From Micromonospora sp. WMMD1102 (lineage in GTDB: Bacteria > Actinomycetota > Actinomycetes > Mycobacteriales > Micromonosporaceae): DNA of 64,000 bases. A program made the translations under genes and the position numbers. The notes under the pieces were generated by a model. That model did no database searches. It saw only the letters and a list, made by a program, of their open reading frames with translations, and had not been told where the DNA came from. Below, piece after piece: positions 49,270 through 59,859 of the stretch; within the stretch, counting starts at the first letter, position 1; every line of letters starts with the position of its first letter. The DNA lies in the NCBI RefSeq assembly GCF_029626265.1, contig NZ_JARUBN010000001.1, positions 744,001-808,000 of the forward strand, written 5' to 3'.

Positions 49270-50324
49270 CCACCACGTCCGAAACCCGCACCACCGCCAG
49301 CACCGGCACCAGCTCTGGTGAGCGGCACCTGCTGCTCGACCCGGGCATGGACCTGACCCTCCGCCCGATGCGCTATCCGCAGTTCTTCGACCGGTTCAAG
49401 GACGCGATCAAGAACACCTGGACCGTGGAGGAGGTCGACCTGCACTCCGACCTCGCCGACCTGGCCAGACTCTCCCCGGCGGAGCAGCACCTGGTCTCCC
49501 GGCTGGTTGCGTTCTTCGCCACCGGCGACACCATCGTCGCCAACAATCTCGTGCTCAACCTCTACCAGCACGTCAACTCCCCGGAAGGCCGCCTCTATCT
49601 CTCCCGGCAACTGTTCGAGGAGGCGGTGCACGTTCAGTTCTACCTGAACCTGCTCGACACCTACGTCCCGGACGAGAAGGAACGGTTCGAGGCGTTCGCG
49701 GCGGTGGAGAACATCCCCTCGATCGCCCGCAAGGCCGAATTCTGCTTCAAGTGGATCGACTCGATCTTCGAACTGCGGGAGCTGAAGACCCGCGACGACC
49801 GGCGGGCGTTCCTGCTCAACCTGATCTGCTTCGCCGCCTGCATCGAGGGACTCTTCTTCTACGGCGCGTTCGCGTACGTCTACTTCCTGCGCTCCCGGGG
49901 AGTGCTGCACGGGCTCGCCTCCGGCACCAACTGGGTGTTCCGCGACGAGTCCATGCACATGGCCTTCGCCTTCGACGTCGTCGACACCGTACGCGCGGAA
50001 GAGCCGGACCTGTTCGACGCCGACATGGAACAGCAGGTCAAGGACATGCTGGCCGAGGCCGTGGAATGCGAGGTCCAGTTCGCCGCCGACCTGCTCGAAC
50101 AGGGCGTCTCCGGTATGTCGCTGGCCGACATGCGCGAATACCTCCAGCACGTCGCCGACCGGCGCCTGGCCATGCTCGGCATCGAACCGATGTACGGCAG
50201 CCGCAATCCGTTCGCTTTCATGGAGTTGCAGGACGTGCAGGAGCTGTCGAACTTCTTCGAGCGGCGGGTGTCGGCCTACCAGGTCGGGGTGACCGGCTCG
50301 GTCAGCTTCGACGACGACTTCTGA
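49266..50324 (+). CDS. nrdB: Ribonucleotide reductase class Ia, small (radical) subunit
   Basis: This 352-residue ferritin-like R2 subunit houses the dimetal site and the tyrosyl radical. Metal ligands are seen in FATGDTIVANN (Asp), LFEEAVHVQFY (Glu, His), and RDESMHMAFAF (Glu, His); helix ECEVQFAADLL adds a further Glu. A GTG start overlaps the nrdA stop. The C-terminus ends SVSFDDDF, the tail that docks on NrdA. The last 23 bases overlap a converging small gene. Confidence 0.96.
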   Translation: MTTTSETRTTASTGTSSGERHLLLDPGMDLTLRPMRYPQFFDRFKDAIKNTWTVEEVDLHSDLADLARLSPAEQHLVSRLVAFFATGDTIVANNLVLNLYQHVNSPEGRLYLSRQLFEEAVHVQFYLNLLDTYVPDEKERFEAFAAVENIPSIARKAEFCFKWIDSIFELRELKTRDDRRAFLLNLICFAACIEGLFFYGAFAYVYFLRSRGVLHGLASGTNWVFRDESMHMAFAFDVVDTVRAEEPDLFDADMEQQVKDMLAEAVECEVQFAADLLEQGVSGMSLADMREYLQHVADRRLAMLGIEPMYGSRNPFAFMELQDVQELSNFFERRVSAYQVGVTGSVSFDDDF

Positions 50325-50625
50325 GCCGGCGACGAATTTCGGCCGGCTGAGCCGGGTCGCTGCCCTGGGCGGTGCTGTCGCCGCCCAGGACAGCGGCGAC
50401 CCGGTCACAGACACAGTCCGCGGGCCGGGTTGCGGTGACGATGGCGCGGATATGCGCGAGACGGTCCTCGGCGTCCCGCAACTGCTGGTGCAGCCGCATG
50501 GCCCGGGCGGCCCGGGCACCCACCTGTCGGCGGGACGCGTCGAGGCGTTCGAAGTCCGCGGGCGAGACTGCGATCATCTCCCGGCCATCGACAATCACGG
50601 CGCGCTTGTCGATCTTTCGGCCCAT
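50302..50625 (-). CDS. Small coiled-coil protein converging on nrdB
   Basis: This 107-residue soluble protein begins MGRKIDKRAVIVDGREMIAV, followed by a helical, Arg-rich stretch (FERLDASRRQVGARAARAMR) and a Cys pair VCD/CDR near the middle (PADCVCDRVAAVLGG). GGAAGG precedes the ATG. Wobble GC is high and the start is well supported, so it is probably real. It overlaps the nrdB 3' end tail to tail. Function unknown. Confidence 0.6.
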   Translation of the reverse strand: MGRKIDKRAVIVDGREMIAVSPADFERLDASRRQVGARAARAMRLHQQLRDAEDRLAHIRAIVTATRPADCVCDRVAAVLGGDSTAQGSDPAQPAEIRRRLRSRRRS

Positions 50626-50743
50626 GCGGCACCTTCCCGTGCGGACGAATATCGGACGACAAGTCAACCACGCAACGCCCGGACACCGGTCCCGTACGTC
50701 GGACAGCCTGGCGCCGATTCGACCATCAGGCCCGTACGATGGC

Positions 50744-50960
50744 GGGCGGTGCTGGTTCGTCCCACCCCGCCAGGATGGGACGTCGCAAGAGGGAACCCGG
50801 TGGAAGACCGGGACTGCCCCGCAGCGGTGAGTGGGAACGACCGCCGTCAACGAAGCACTGGACCGGAAGGTCTGGGAAGCGACGGCCAGTAGGCGACCTT
50901 GTGTCATGCCCACGAGTCCGAAGACCTGCCAGCGCTGCGCACACCGCCCGGTGTGCGCCG
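50744..50960 (+). promoter_or_regulatory. Cobalamin riboswitch, long class-I type, before metE
   Basis: Core: GGGAACCCGGTGGAAGACCG, GGACTGCCCCGCAGCGGTGAG, the same peripheral arm as before nrdA, B12 box AGTCCGAAGACCTGCC, then hairpin GCGCACACC with GGTGTGCGC. B12-riboswitch control of the B12-independent methionine synthase is well known. Similarity to the nrdA copy is high along the whole length. Confidence 0.95.
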
Positions 50961-51063
50961 CCGGCGGCCTCTCGGGAGGGCCAGGGCGGAAGCCGGTACC
51001 TCACGCGTACCCTCCCTTCCCCCTCCCGTGTCCGTCGGGCACTTCGAGGGAAGGACCCCTGTG

Positions 51064-53301
51064 ATGAATACCGCATTCGGGCAGAGCACCGTGCTCGGCT
51101 ACCCGCGTATCGGCGCCAACCGGGAGCTGAAGAAGGCCGTCGAGGCATACTGGGCCGGCGGCATCGACGCCGAGGCCCTGGAGGAGATCGCCGCCGGGCT
51201 ACGGGCCGAGGTGTGGCGGACGCTGGCCAACGCCCGCGTCGACGCGATCCCGTCGAACACGTTCTCCTTCTACGACCACATGCTGGACACCGCGGTGGCG
51301 GTCGGCGCGATCCCGGCCCGGTTCGCCCGGCTCGGGCTCTCCGCGCTGGACACCTACTTCGCGATGGCGCGCGGCGTCGATGCCGAGCCGGCGCTGGAGC
51401 TGACGAAGTGGTTCGCCACCAACTATCACTACCTGGTGCCGGAGATCGACCCGGACACCGTCTTCACGGCGAACCCGGCCAAGGCGCTGCGCGAGTACAC
51501 CGAGGCCCGTGACCTGGGTGTTTCCACCCGGCCGGTGCTTGTCGGTCCGGCCACGTTCCTGCTGCTGGCCAAGGGTGTCGGCCCGTTCGCCCGGCTCGAC
51601 GACCTGGTCGAGGCGTACGCCGGGATCCTCACCGCCCTTGCGGAGGCGGGCGTGGCCTGGGTGCAGCTCGATGAGCCCGCCTACGTCGCTGACCGCGACC
51701 CCGAGGAGATCAACGCCCTACGCCGCGCCTACACCCGGCTCGGCGAACTCACACACCGGCCGCAGATCTTCGTCGCCACGTACTTCGGTGAACTCGGCGA
51801 CGCCCTGCCGGCCCTGCTGGACACCCCGGTCGAGGCGGTCGGCCTGGACCTGGTCGCCGGGCCGGGCAACCTCGACCGACTCGCCGCCGCCGGCCCGCTG
51901 CGCGGCAAGACGATCGTGGCCGGCCTGGTGGACGGCCACAACATCTGGCGTACAGACCTGCGCGCCGCCATCGCCACCGGAGCGACCGTCACCGCGCTGG
52001 CCGATCACGTCGCCGTCTCCACCTCCTGCTCGCTGCTGCACGTCCCGGTCGACCTCTCCGTCGAGACCCGTCTCGACCCCGACTTGTACGCCCGGCTCGC
52101 TTTCGCCCGGCAGAAGGTCGACGAGGTCGTCCTGCTCGGCCGCGCGCTGCGCGACGGCACCGCCCACCTGCCCGAGCCGCTGCCGCCCGTTCCAGCGGCC
52201 TGGCGGCGTGACGACGTCCGGGCCCGGTTCGCCGCGCTCAGCCCGGTGGACCGGCAGCGCGGCGACTACGCGGGCCGGGCCGCCGCCCAGCAGCAGCGGC
52301 TGGGGCTGCCGGAGCTGCCCACCACCACGATCGGCTCCTTTCCGCAGACAGCCGAGCTGCGCAAGGCCCGCGCCGAGTACCGGGCCGGCCGGCTCGACGA
52401 CGCCGGCTACGTCCAGCGGATGCGCGCCGAGGTCGAACACGTCATCCGGCTCCAGGAGCAGCTTGGGCTGGACGTGCTCGTGCACGGTGAGCCGGAACGC
52501 AACGACATGGTCCAGTACTTTGGCGAGCAACTCGACGGGTTCGCCGCTACCGCGCACGGCTGGGTGCAGTCGTACGGCTCCCGCTGCGTGCGCCCGCCGA
52601 TCATCTACGCCGACGTCGCCCGCCGGGCGCCGATGACGGTCGAGTGGTCCACCTACGCCCAGTCCCTCACCGATCGGCCGGTCAAGGGGATGCTCACCGG
52701 CCCGGTCACCATCCTGGCCTGGTCGTTCGTCCGTACAGACCAACCCCTCGCGGAAACCGCCGACCAGGTCGCGCTCGCCCTGCGCGACGAGTGCCACGAC
52801 CTAGAGACCGCCGGGATCCGGGTCATCCAGGTCGACGAGCCGGCCCTGCGCGAAACCCTGCCACTGCGCAAGGCCGACCAGAAGGCGTACCTGGACTGGG
52901 CGGTGGGTGCCTTCCGGCTGGCCACCAGCGGCGTCGCCGACGACACGCAGATCCACACCCACCTGTGCTACTCCGAATTCGGCGAGGTCATCGGTGCGAT
53001 CGACGCCCTGGACGCCGACGTGACCAGCATCGAGGCGTCCCGCTCGAAGATGGAGGTCCTCGACGACCTTGCCGCGATCGGCTACCGCCGGGGCGTCGGC
53101 CCCGGGGTGTGGGACATCCACTCGCCCCGGGTCCCGTCGCGTGACGAGGTGGTCGAGGCCCTGCGGCGGGCGGTCGCCGCCGTGCCGGCCCAGCGGCTGT
53201 GGGCCAACCCGGACTGCGGCCTGAAGACCCGCGGCTACCCCGAGGTCGAGGCGTCGCTACGCCACCTGGTCACGGCCGCCGCCGAAGTCCGCGGTAACTG
53301 A
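51064..53301 (+). CDS. metE: Cobalamin-independent methionine synthase
   Basis: This enzyme transfers the methyl group from methyltetrahydropteroyl-polyglutamate to homocysteine, using zinc instead of B12. It has 745 residues, the usual length. N-terminal domain start [19 protein letters not shown]-terminal half starts at [17 protein letters not shown]. Zinc ligands lie in [10 protein letters not shown] (His, Cys) and NPDCGLKTR (Cys); the homocysteine-binding Glu is in [17 protein letters not shown] precedes GTG-ATG; the ATG was chosen. It is repressed through the riboswitch when B12 allows MetH to work. Confidence 0.97.
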   Translation: MNTAFGQSTVLGYPRIGANRELKKAVEAYWAGGIDAEALEEIAAGLRAEVWRTLANARVDAIPSNTFSFYDHMLDTAVAVGAIPARFARLGLSALDTYFAMARGVDAEPALELTKWFATNYHYLVPEIDPDTVFTANPAKALREYTEARDLGVSTRPVLVGPATFLLLAKGVGPFARLDDLVEAYAGILTALAEAGVAWVQLDEPAYVADRDPEEINALRRAYTRLGELTHRPQIFVATYFGELGDALPALLDTPVEAVGLDLVAGPGNLDRLAAAGPLRGKTIVAGLVDGHNIWRTDLRAAIATGATVTALADHVAVSTSCSLLHVPVDLSVETRLDPDLYARLAFARQKVDEVVLLGRALRDGTAHLPEPLPPVPAAWRRDDVRARFAALSPVDRQRGDYAGRAAAQQQRLGLPELPTTTIGSFPQTAELRKARAEYRAGRLDDAGYVQRMRAEVEHVIRLQEQLGLDVLVHGEPERNDMVQYFGEQLDGFAATAHGWVQSYGSRCVRPPIIYADVARRAPMTVEWSTYAQSLTDRPVKGMLTGPVTILAWSFVRTDQPLAETADQVALALRDECHDLETAGIRVIQVDEPALRETLPLRKADQKAYLDWAVGAFRLATSGVADDTQIHTHLCYSEFGEVIGAIDALDADVTSIEASRSKMEVLDDLAAIGYRRGVGPGVWDIHSPRVPSRDEVVEALRRAVAAVPAQRLWANPDCGLKTRGYPEVEASLRHLVTAAAEVRGN

Positions 53302-53654
53302 CATCGCCGCGCCGGGTGGGCTCTCTCCGGAGAAACCCGCCCGGCCCGATCGGGAAGTGACATCGGTCACGCAGCGCCTCAGACCGCACTGCGGCGACCG
53401 TTGTTGAGGCTTGGGATGAAACCCGCGCCAGTACCGCCGGCCAATCGGCGGCACGTCATCGAACCCGGGAATGTACGGTGGCGACCGATCCTTGATCGCA
53501 GGTACCGGTCTCGCGGTCACATGGACACCAGAGCCTTCGCTGAAGGATCGTCGCTGTGCATGTCGATGGCGAAACGGCCGATGTCCGCTGTACCGGGTGA
53601 CCGCAGCGGCGGCGCCGGCGAGAGTCCGGCAGGGATTGGCGGCGTCGCCGCCGA
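53302..53654. other. Intergenic stretch between converging metE and btu operon
   Basis: About 350 bases with no credible gene. It contains several imperfect GC-rich inverted repeats, such as CCTTGATCGC/GAAGGATCGTCG nearby and GGCGTCGCCGCCGATCACGGC, which could serve as a bidirectional terminator. Confidence 0.4.
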
Positions 53655-54041
53655 TCACGGCGGTTTAGCTGCGGACGAGGGAGCTGGCGCACCCGGAGCG
53701 GCGATGACCGACAACTCGAGAACAGCCGGCAGGTCGGCTTTTCCGGGCCCACCGGCCTGGATCCACTCGATCAGGTCGGTGAGCACGGCGTCGTCGAGGA
53801 CCAGGCCGAACCACACCGGGCGGGCGCCGGCCCGCCGGGCGGCCGGGGTCGGGTTGACCACGAAGACGTTGGACTGAGTGCAGACGTCCAGGCAGTCGCT
53901 GGTGCGTATCTGATGCTCCCGACCCAGGGCCGCACGGACCCGGTCGAGCTGGGCATCATGGTCGAGCTGCGGATGTTTGGTCCGGCTGCCGCAGCAGCAG
54001 TCCCGGCACACGGTCACGGTGCAGCCCACGTCAACGCTCAA
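53655..54041 (-). CDS. (2Fe-2S) ferredoxin-domain protein at the end of the btu operon
   Basis: This 128-residue thioredoxin-like ferredoxin has VCRDCCCGSRTKHP near residue 11 and SDCLDVCTQSNVFVV about 37 residues later, giving the four-Cys spacing of the Shethna-type family. It lies 66 bases downstream of btuF on the same strand. Proteins of this kind often accompany cobalamin genes in actinomycetes. It could supply electrons to reduce the corrin cobalt after uptake, which is needed before adenosylation. That role is inferred. Confidence 0.72.
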   Translation of the reverse strand: MSVDVGCTVTVCRDCCCGSRTKHPQLDHDAQLDRVRAALGREHQIRTSDCLDVCTQSNVFVVNPTPAARRAGARPVWFGLVLDDAVLTDLIEWIQAGGPGKADLPAVLELSVIAAPGAPAPSSAAKPP

Positions 54042-54107
54042 AATGGACCACCACGGTAGCCGGTGCGGATTCGCGCATTCTCCGCGCCGCGATCAAGCTG
54101 CGGGCGG

Positions 54108-55180
54108 TCACTTGAGCCAGTCGTTGCCGGGCAGCTTGCTGAGCTGTCGGATGTCGAGCGTCGGCGAGACCGATGACTTCGGGGCCACGCCAAAATGCTC
54201 CACCGCTTTGCGTACCCACTCGGCCGCGTCGATGTTGAGAGGGCCGGAGACCCACATGGCGTACGGCAGGTTGACGAACCGTCCATCCTTGACCGCCTTG
54301 AGGTTGCGGGATGCCGGGTTGGCCTTCAGGGTGTCGATCTTCTGTTGGTACGACTGTCCCGGGTAGTCGACGAAGAAGATGACGTCCGGGTTCGAGGCGG
54401 CGAGCCGTTCCCAGCCCACCTCGGTCCAGGTGTCCTTCACGTCGGCGGTGGCGTTGGTGACCCCCGCGGCGTCGAAGATGGCCTGCGGGCCGCCGTACGA
54501 TCCGGAGGTGAAGACGGCGTCGGTCCCGGAGTCGAAGAGGAACGCCGTCGGCTTCTCGCCACTCGTGGGGGCCGCCGCCAGTGTTGCCCGCCGCTTTTCG
54601 ATGTCGGCGACGACGGCGTCCGCGGTCTCGCGGTGGCCGGTCAGCGTACCGACGTTGTGCAGGTCGGTGGTGAGGGCCGTCCACGCGTCCATCGTGCCGC
54701 GGGCGCCGTTGTCCTGCTTGCATGTCTCGCTGAGCAGGTAGGTCTTGATGCCGTGGGTCGTCAGGTCTTCGGGCATCAGGTTGCGGGACTCGCTGAACCC
54801 GTACCCGTAACCGGCGAACATCATCTCCGGCTTGACCGCCAGGACGTTCTCCAAGGTGGGGTACTCCTCCCCGACCTCCTTCAGCTGATCGATCCGGGCC
54901 TCGGGATAGGCGAGCTCTAGTACGTCCCGGTCCTGGTCGATGCCGGTGACGGCGGTCAGTTGGTCGCGTGCGCCGACGGACAGCACGATCGAGATGATGC
55001 CGCCGTCGTACGCGTACAGCCGGGTGACGGGCTTGTCGACACTCACGTCCTGCCCGCAGTTCTGGACGGTGATGGCGCCGCTGGTCGCGCTCGATCCGGC
55101 ATCGCCGGAGGCGCACGCGGTGAGGGTGGACAGGCCGAGCACAAGAGCGGTGAGACGGGTACGGCCGGGCGGAAAGACGG

Positions 55181-55184
<4 letters not shown>
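54108..55184 (-). CDS. btuF: Cobalamin ABC transporter substrate-binding lipoprotein (importer C)
   Basis: This 358-residue cluster A-II binding lipoprotein has the lipobox LTAC (Cys about 24) and the mature start VQNCGQDVSVDKPVTRLYAYD. The middle has TWTEVGWERLAASNPDVIFFVDYPGQ and the end is KLPGNDWLK. It is last but one in a riboswitch-led operon, which makes cobalamin the likely ligand. It is a paralogue of the binding proteins of importers A and B. ATG start overlapping the ATPase stop. Confidence 0.85.
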
Positions 55185-56010
<826 letters not shown>

Positions 56011-56014
<4 letters not shown>

Positions 56015-57045
56015 CGGTCACCACCGAACCGGTACGCGCCTCGGCCCATGAGCAGCAGGAACAGGGGCGCCCCGAGTACGCCGGTCACCACGCCCAGGGG
56101 TATTTCCTGCGGTCGCACCGCCACCCGGGCCAGCACGTCGACCCAGACGAGGAACACCGCACCCGCCACCGCCGCGACCGGCAGGACGACCCGGTGCCGG
56201 GCGCCCACGACCAGCCGCGCCGCGTGCGGAACGAGGAGTCCGACGAATCCCACTCCTCCGCTGACCGCCACCAGCACACCGACGACCACGGACAGGGTCA
56301 CGAACAGCGCCGTTCGCAGCGCGGTCACGTTGATCCCGAGAGCTGCGGCCGTCTCCGGCCCGGCTGCCAGCGCGTCCAGCCAGCGATGCACGGCCAGCAA
56401 GCCGGCCGCGAGGACGACGACGAACGCGGCGGGTATCCAGAGTTTCTCCCAGGTGGCTCCGCCGACGCTACCCAGCATCCAGAACATCACCGAGTCGGCC
56501 GCGCGCTCGTCGTCGCTGAGAAAGACCAGCAGCGAGGCGATCGCCGACAACCCGGAGGACAGGACGACGCCGGAGAGCACGAGCCGGATCGGGGTCAGTC
56601 CGCCCTGCGCGGTGGCGATCAGCCAGATCAGCAGCGCGGATCCCATCGCACCCAGCAGTGCTCCGATCGAGACTGCGTAGAGACCGAGCCCCGCGAGCGC
56701 GCCGGTGGTGAGGGCCGCGGTGGCGCCCACCGAGGCGCCCGAGCTGATGCCCAGCAGGTAGGGGTCGGCCAGTGAGTTACGTACCAGGGTCTGCATGCCG
56801 GCCCCGGCGATCGCCAGGCCCGCGCCCACGACCAGCGCCAGCAGCGCGCGGGGCAGGCGCAGTTCCCAGATGATGACGTCCCAGCGGCCGGCCGGCTCGC
56901 CAGCGAAACGATCCGTGACCGCCGCGACGACCTCGGCGAGCGGGACGCGCTCGGAACCGAAGGCCAGCGAGGCGATCACGCTGAGCACCGACATGACGGC
57001 CAGCACGAAAAGCAGCGGCCAGAACGGCAGCCGGCGCCGGGACAT
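56011..57045 (-). CDS. btuC: Cobalamin ABC transporter permease (importer C)
   Basis: This 344-residue FecCD/BtuC permease has motifs LRLPRALLALVVGAGLAIAGAG, RNSLADPYLLGISSGASVGA and GFVGLLVPHAARLVVGARHR. It is the first gene after the riboswitch; GAGAGG stands before the ATG. The longer open frame upstream runs through the riboswitch and is not coding. Confidence 0.88.
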
Positions 57046-57097
57046 GGTAATACCTCTCGGGTCTGGAGACCCTGATCGCGAGAGTCCACCGACGAGC

Positions 57098-57285
57098 GTG
57101 TGAGCCGACAGGTCTTCGGACTCGGGGTCAACCGGCGGCACGGCCTTCCCAGAGAAGCGTTCTCTAGTGGCGAAATCGTGCCGCCGTCGCCCTCACCGCT
57201 GCGCGCCAGTCCCGGAATCTCACCGGAGTTCCCTGGCATCCCAGAGGATGCGGTCGACTCGACCGGGACACTACACGCCGCACCA
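57098..57285 (-). promoter_or_regulatory. Cobalamin riboswitch, long class-I type, before btuCDF
   Basis: Minus strand: GCCAGGGAACTCCGGTGAGA, then TTCCGGGACTGGCGCGCAGC and GGTGAGGGC, a peripheral arm, and CCCGAGTCCGAAGACCTGTC (B12 box). The sequence diverges from the thioesterase/nrdA/metE trio, so it is of older or separate origin. Its 3' end lies about 50 bases before the btuC start codon. Confidence 0.93.
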
Positions 57286-57757
57286 GACGGATTCAGCAGC
57301 CGAGGATTCCATCCTCGGTGACGTCGACCACTTGGTCTGCATTGGGCCGGCCACTACGTGGGCGAGCTTCCCGGCGATCGCCGGAAACTCAGCGGCCGCG
57401 GGTGACGAGGCTCCTCTGTCGTTGGCCCACGCCGGAAACCGAAGGGGGCGCCGGATGATGCTGCTGCTGAACGGTTGACGCGCCTGGCGGCCGATGGTCG
57501 CCGCCGACGGAGGTGCTGCCCGCATCGGCGACGCCGGCCGGTCGCGTACCCGCCGGACAGCGCGGTGACGATGTCGCGGTCTCCGGCGAGCGTTGTCGCC
57601 GTCCGCAGGTCGGCGTCGGTCGCGGTAACGGTCCCGGCTGACGAGACCGCGTCACCTACGGCGCAAGGTGTCGACGCACGGGCAGCCTGCGGCACCGCCG
57701 TATGCATCCCCGCGACCGGCCGCCAGCCGCGAGGTGCGGCCAGGACGGTCGCCGAAG
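57286..57757. other. Non-coding or decayed stretch
   Basis: About 470 bases. A minus-strand frame near 57540-57680 reads ADLRTATTLAGDRDIVTALS and may be a decayed gene, but no start, stop or family supports it. The btu promoter must lie at its left edge. Nothing else is seen. Confidence 0.35.
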
Positions 57758-57857
57758 TCAGCGGACGCTGGTGACGGCGGCGTCCGCGCCGCCGCGCCAG
57801 ATGAGCCCGGCTTCGGTGTAGCCGGCGTCACGGAGGGCACGCAGATGCCAGGAGGCC
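57758..57857 (-). pseudogene. Partial copy of the 25 kb methyltransferase 3' end
   Basis: About 100 bases match the last codons of the methyltransferase at 25023-25122, including the stop codon, with roughly ten differences. It encodes RDAGYTEAGLIWRGGADA before the stop. The similarity ends abruptly at both sides, and no upstream methyltransferase sequence remains. It is a leftover of a duplicated or exchanged segment. Confidence 0.75.
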
Positions 57858-58256
57858 GATCATTCCGTTGAAGTGCGGAAATGCTAATGCGCGCATGCGT
57901 GGCTGGAGTGCTATTGACACCTCGGGGATGGTGAATAGCCTCGACGCGAGGTCGCTACTTCCGGCGGTGAACGCCTCGTCGTGGTTCGCCAGACTGACGC
58001 CGGAACTGCCGAAGTACGAGCTTGCCGTTGACGTCGCGGGGCCGGCCACCGCGACCGCCTGGTGCGGGCAGTGGCGGGCGGACGGGGTGGCACGAAGCCT
58101 TCCACACTGAGCGTGGTCACATTGGTGGTCACTGCCCAAGATCAAATAGCCATCATTGCGCAACATGTGGCGACAGGGGGTGTGAGTTGATGTAGAAAAT
58201 TTCCCCTGCTCAAAGCACCTGTCGGCATCCGGCGGTACGGCGTGACAGAATCGTTA
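57858..58256. other. Stretch without a gene before the tRNA remnant
   Basis: About 400 bases with lower GC than the window average. Open frames on both strands lack ribosome sites and recognisable family features. It may be acquired or decayed DNA ending at the tRNA remnant. Confidence 0.35.
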
Positions 58257-58305
58257 CCATACTGGCAGTGTGGGGGTCAGGGGTTCGAGTCCCCTCGGCT
58301 CCACC
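58257..58305 (+). tRNA. 3' half of tRNA-Ala(GGC), attachment-site-type remnant
   Basis: An anticodon arm (CCATA-CTGGCAG-TGTGG) with anticodon GGC is followed by a variable loop, a perfect T-arm (AGGGG-TTCGAGT-CCCCT), the acceptor strand CGGCTCC, discriminator A and CC. T at position 70 fits the G3-U70 pair of alanine tRNAs. The 26 bases upstream do not pair with the acceptor strand, so the 5' half is missing. Integrative elements that use tRNA genes leave exactly this portion. A terminator hairpin follows. No integrase is in the window. Confidence 0.6.
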
Positions 58306-58312
58306 CTTGCGG

Positions 58313-58352
58313 AACGCCCTGGTGAGAGAGCGACTCTCCGCCAGGGCGTTTG
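58313..58352 (+). terminator. Intrinsic terminator after the tRNA remnant
   Basis: ACGCCCTGG pairs with CCAGGGCGT across an 18-base, partly self-complementary loop (GAGAG/CTCTC), followed by TTTGTCGTTTCT. It is a typical tRNA terminator and suggests that the tRNA 3' end and its flank moved or stayed together. Confidence 0.75.
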
Positions 58353-58514
58353 TCGTTTCTGATCTCTGTGGGCCGACGCGTGCCAGATCAGGAGCTGATC
58401 TTGCCCCGCGCTCTCTTGCTCAGAGCGTCCAGCGCGGCGGCGATGGCGTGAACGCGGTCACGGTTCGCTTGTCGGCAAATCATGGTGGCGCGGGATCGGT
58501 CGCTGCCGTGGCCG

Positions 58515-59344
58515 CTACGTGACGTACCGCCTGGACATGGCGGCCCGCACCGGCGTGCGGCCAGCAACGGGGTGGTCGCCGGAGGGGCCGTGGCCGAATT
58601 TGAAGATGGTGGTGGCGTCTCCGCTGTTGGTGTCGCGGAGGTACCAGGTGGAGTTGCTGGGGCGGAAGACGCCGATGGTGTCCTTGCCGTCGCCGTTCCA
58701 GTCACCAGACACCGGAATGTCCTCCACCCGGGGGCCCGCCGCGTTCCACAGAGCGTTGACGATGATCTGCGCGTCCGACGCCTGAACCTGGTACTTGTCC
58801 GGATAGGCCGACACCTGCACCCGCTGGCAGACCTCGCCGACCGGGGCGGTGGCCCAGGAGCCGTTCGGGTACTTGTCCTGCATGGCATTGAGGAACTTGT
58901 TGGTGGCCGCGGTGGGGTTCAACCGTTCGGCCCGGGTGCCCCACCAGTCCTGCTGTTGGAAGAGGCCGAGACTGGTGTGGTCGACCTTCTCGCTGATGTT
59001 CTGTAGGTGGGTTTCGACGATCACGGTGGCGATCGCGATGACGCCGGCCCGGGCGGCGAGGTTGCGGGCGCGTACCGCCTCGATCACCTCCCGCGCGCAG
59101 GAGACCCGGTACGCGCTCATGTAGCCACGCATGTCGGACGGTAGCTGCGAGTTCGTTGGGTCGCCAGCGCCGCGTCCGTCGCGGTGGGGCCGTTGGGATC
59201 GCAGTCCACCGTCTCGTACATCGCGGTCAACGGAGCGAGGGCCGGTGGCAGATCCGGCTGTGATGCGACCTCGGCGCCGAGCGCCGGTGACGCGCCCACC
59301 AGGGCGGTCGTGGTCAGTGCGGCCGTGGCGCAGAGAAGCGGCAT
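58515..59344 (-). pseudogene. Frameshifted secreted protein with FG-GAP/VCBS-like end
   Basis: The N-terminal part (signal peptide MPLLCATAALTTTALVG, then YETVDCDPNGPTATDAALA) and the rest (DPTNSQLPSDMRGYMSAYR onward) are in different frames. They join near 59160-59165, where a one-base change breaks the gene. The C-terminal part has AIATVIVETHLQNISEKVDH, TSLGLFQQQDWWGTRAERLN and a repeat SGDWNGDGKDTIGVFRPSN of the FG-GAP kind, then ends early. Related intact proteins are common in Micromonosporaceae. A sequencing error could also explain the shift, but the short C-terminus near the tRNA remnant favours decay. Confidence 0.7.
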
Positions 59345-59599
59345 CTTCAACAGCCTGCTGTTCGCCAGTGGTAGTCCATTCGTAGGCAGCCTTCGGGTAT
59401 GGCCCCGGTCTTCTTGAACGGGCTCGTTCGATAGAGGCTGAGGCACGCCCCTGGAGGAGGGCTGAAGCACGGCCGACAGCACCAAAGCTGTACCCGACCG
59501 GCGCGGCGCCGGCATTCGGAATCCGGTCCGGGGGACGAGGCGACACCCCGTCCCATCCTCCGGATCAGCGGAGCCGGGTCAGCAGGGCCGGGCAGCAAC
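59345..59599. other. Stretch without a gene
   Basis: About 250 bases upstream of the frameshifted gene. It contains its promoter on the minus strand; frames are otherwise shadow-like. No regulatory element is recognised. Confidence 0.35.
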
Positions 59600-59810
59600 C
59601 CCGGCTCGGCCTGGCGGGCCGCTGGTCCTCGCACCGCACAAGGAGTTCGTCGCCGTCTGCCTGGACCGGGAGATGGCCCGATCCATGGGTCTGCCGGTCT
59701 TCTGGCTCGACATCGTCCACACCCGGGAAGTGCATCCGGGCGGACCACGGGCCCGGGCGTGCGGGCTGGACGGACGGCTGGCGATCAGGCAAGGTAGAAA
59801 TCGCGGTTAG
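59600..59810 (+). pseudogene. Orphan C-terminal coding fragment
   Basis: A frame ending at TAG 59810 reads GPLVLAPHKEFVAVCLDREM and later GLPVFWLDIVHTREVHPGG, with GC-rich wobble positions, but lacks any start or N-terminal part. It probably is the tail of a gene removed by rearrangement. Family not recognised. Confidence 0.35.
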
Positions 59811-59859
59811 TACATTTATCGACACCGACGGTGATGGTTCCGACCATTGAGGAGTCTGG

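Noticed and set aside
53560..53640. Possible riboswitch (CCGGCGAGAGTCCGGC resembles FMN or cobalamin core pieces)
   Set aside because: Only one short stem matches, no B12 box or other FMN core elements follow, and no gene starts downstream in that direction.
57880..58305. Complete tmRNA ending at the tRNA-like 3' end
   Set aside because: No GGTTTCGACT-like 5' element or tag-peptide frame is present upstream; the anticodon arm with GGC fits a tRNA-Ala half better.
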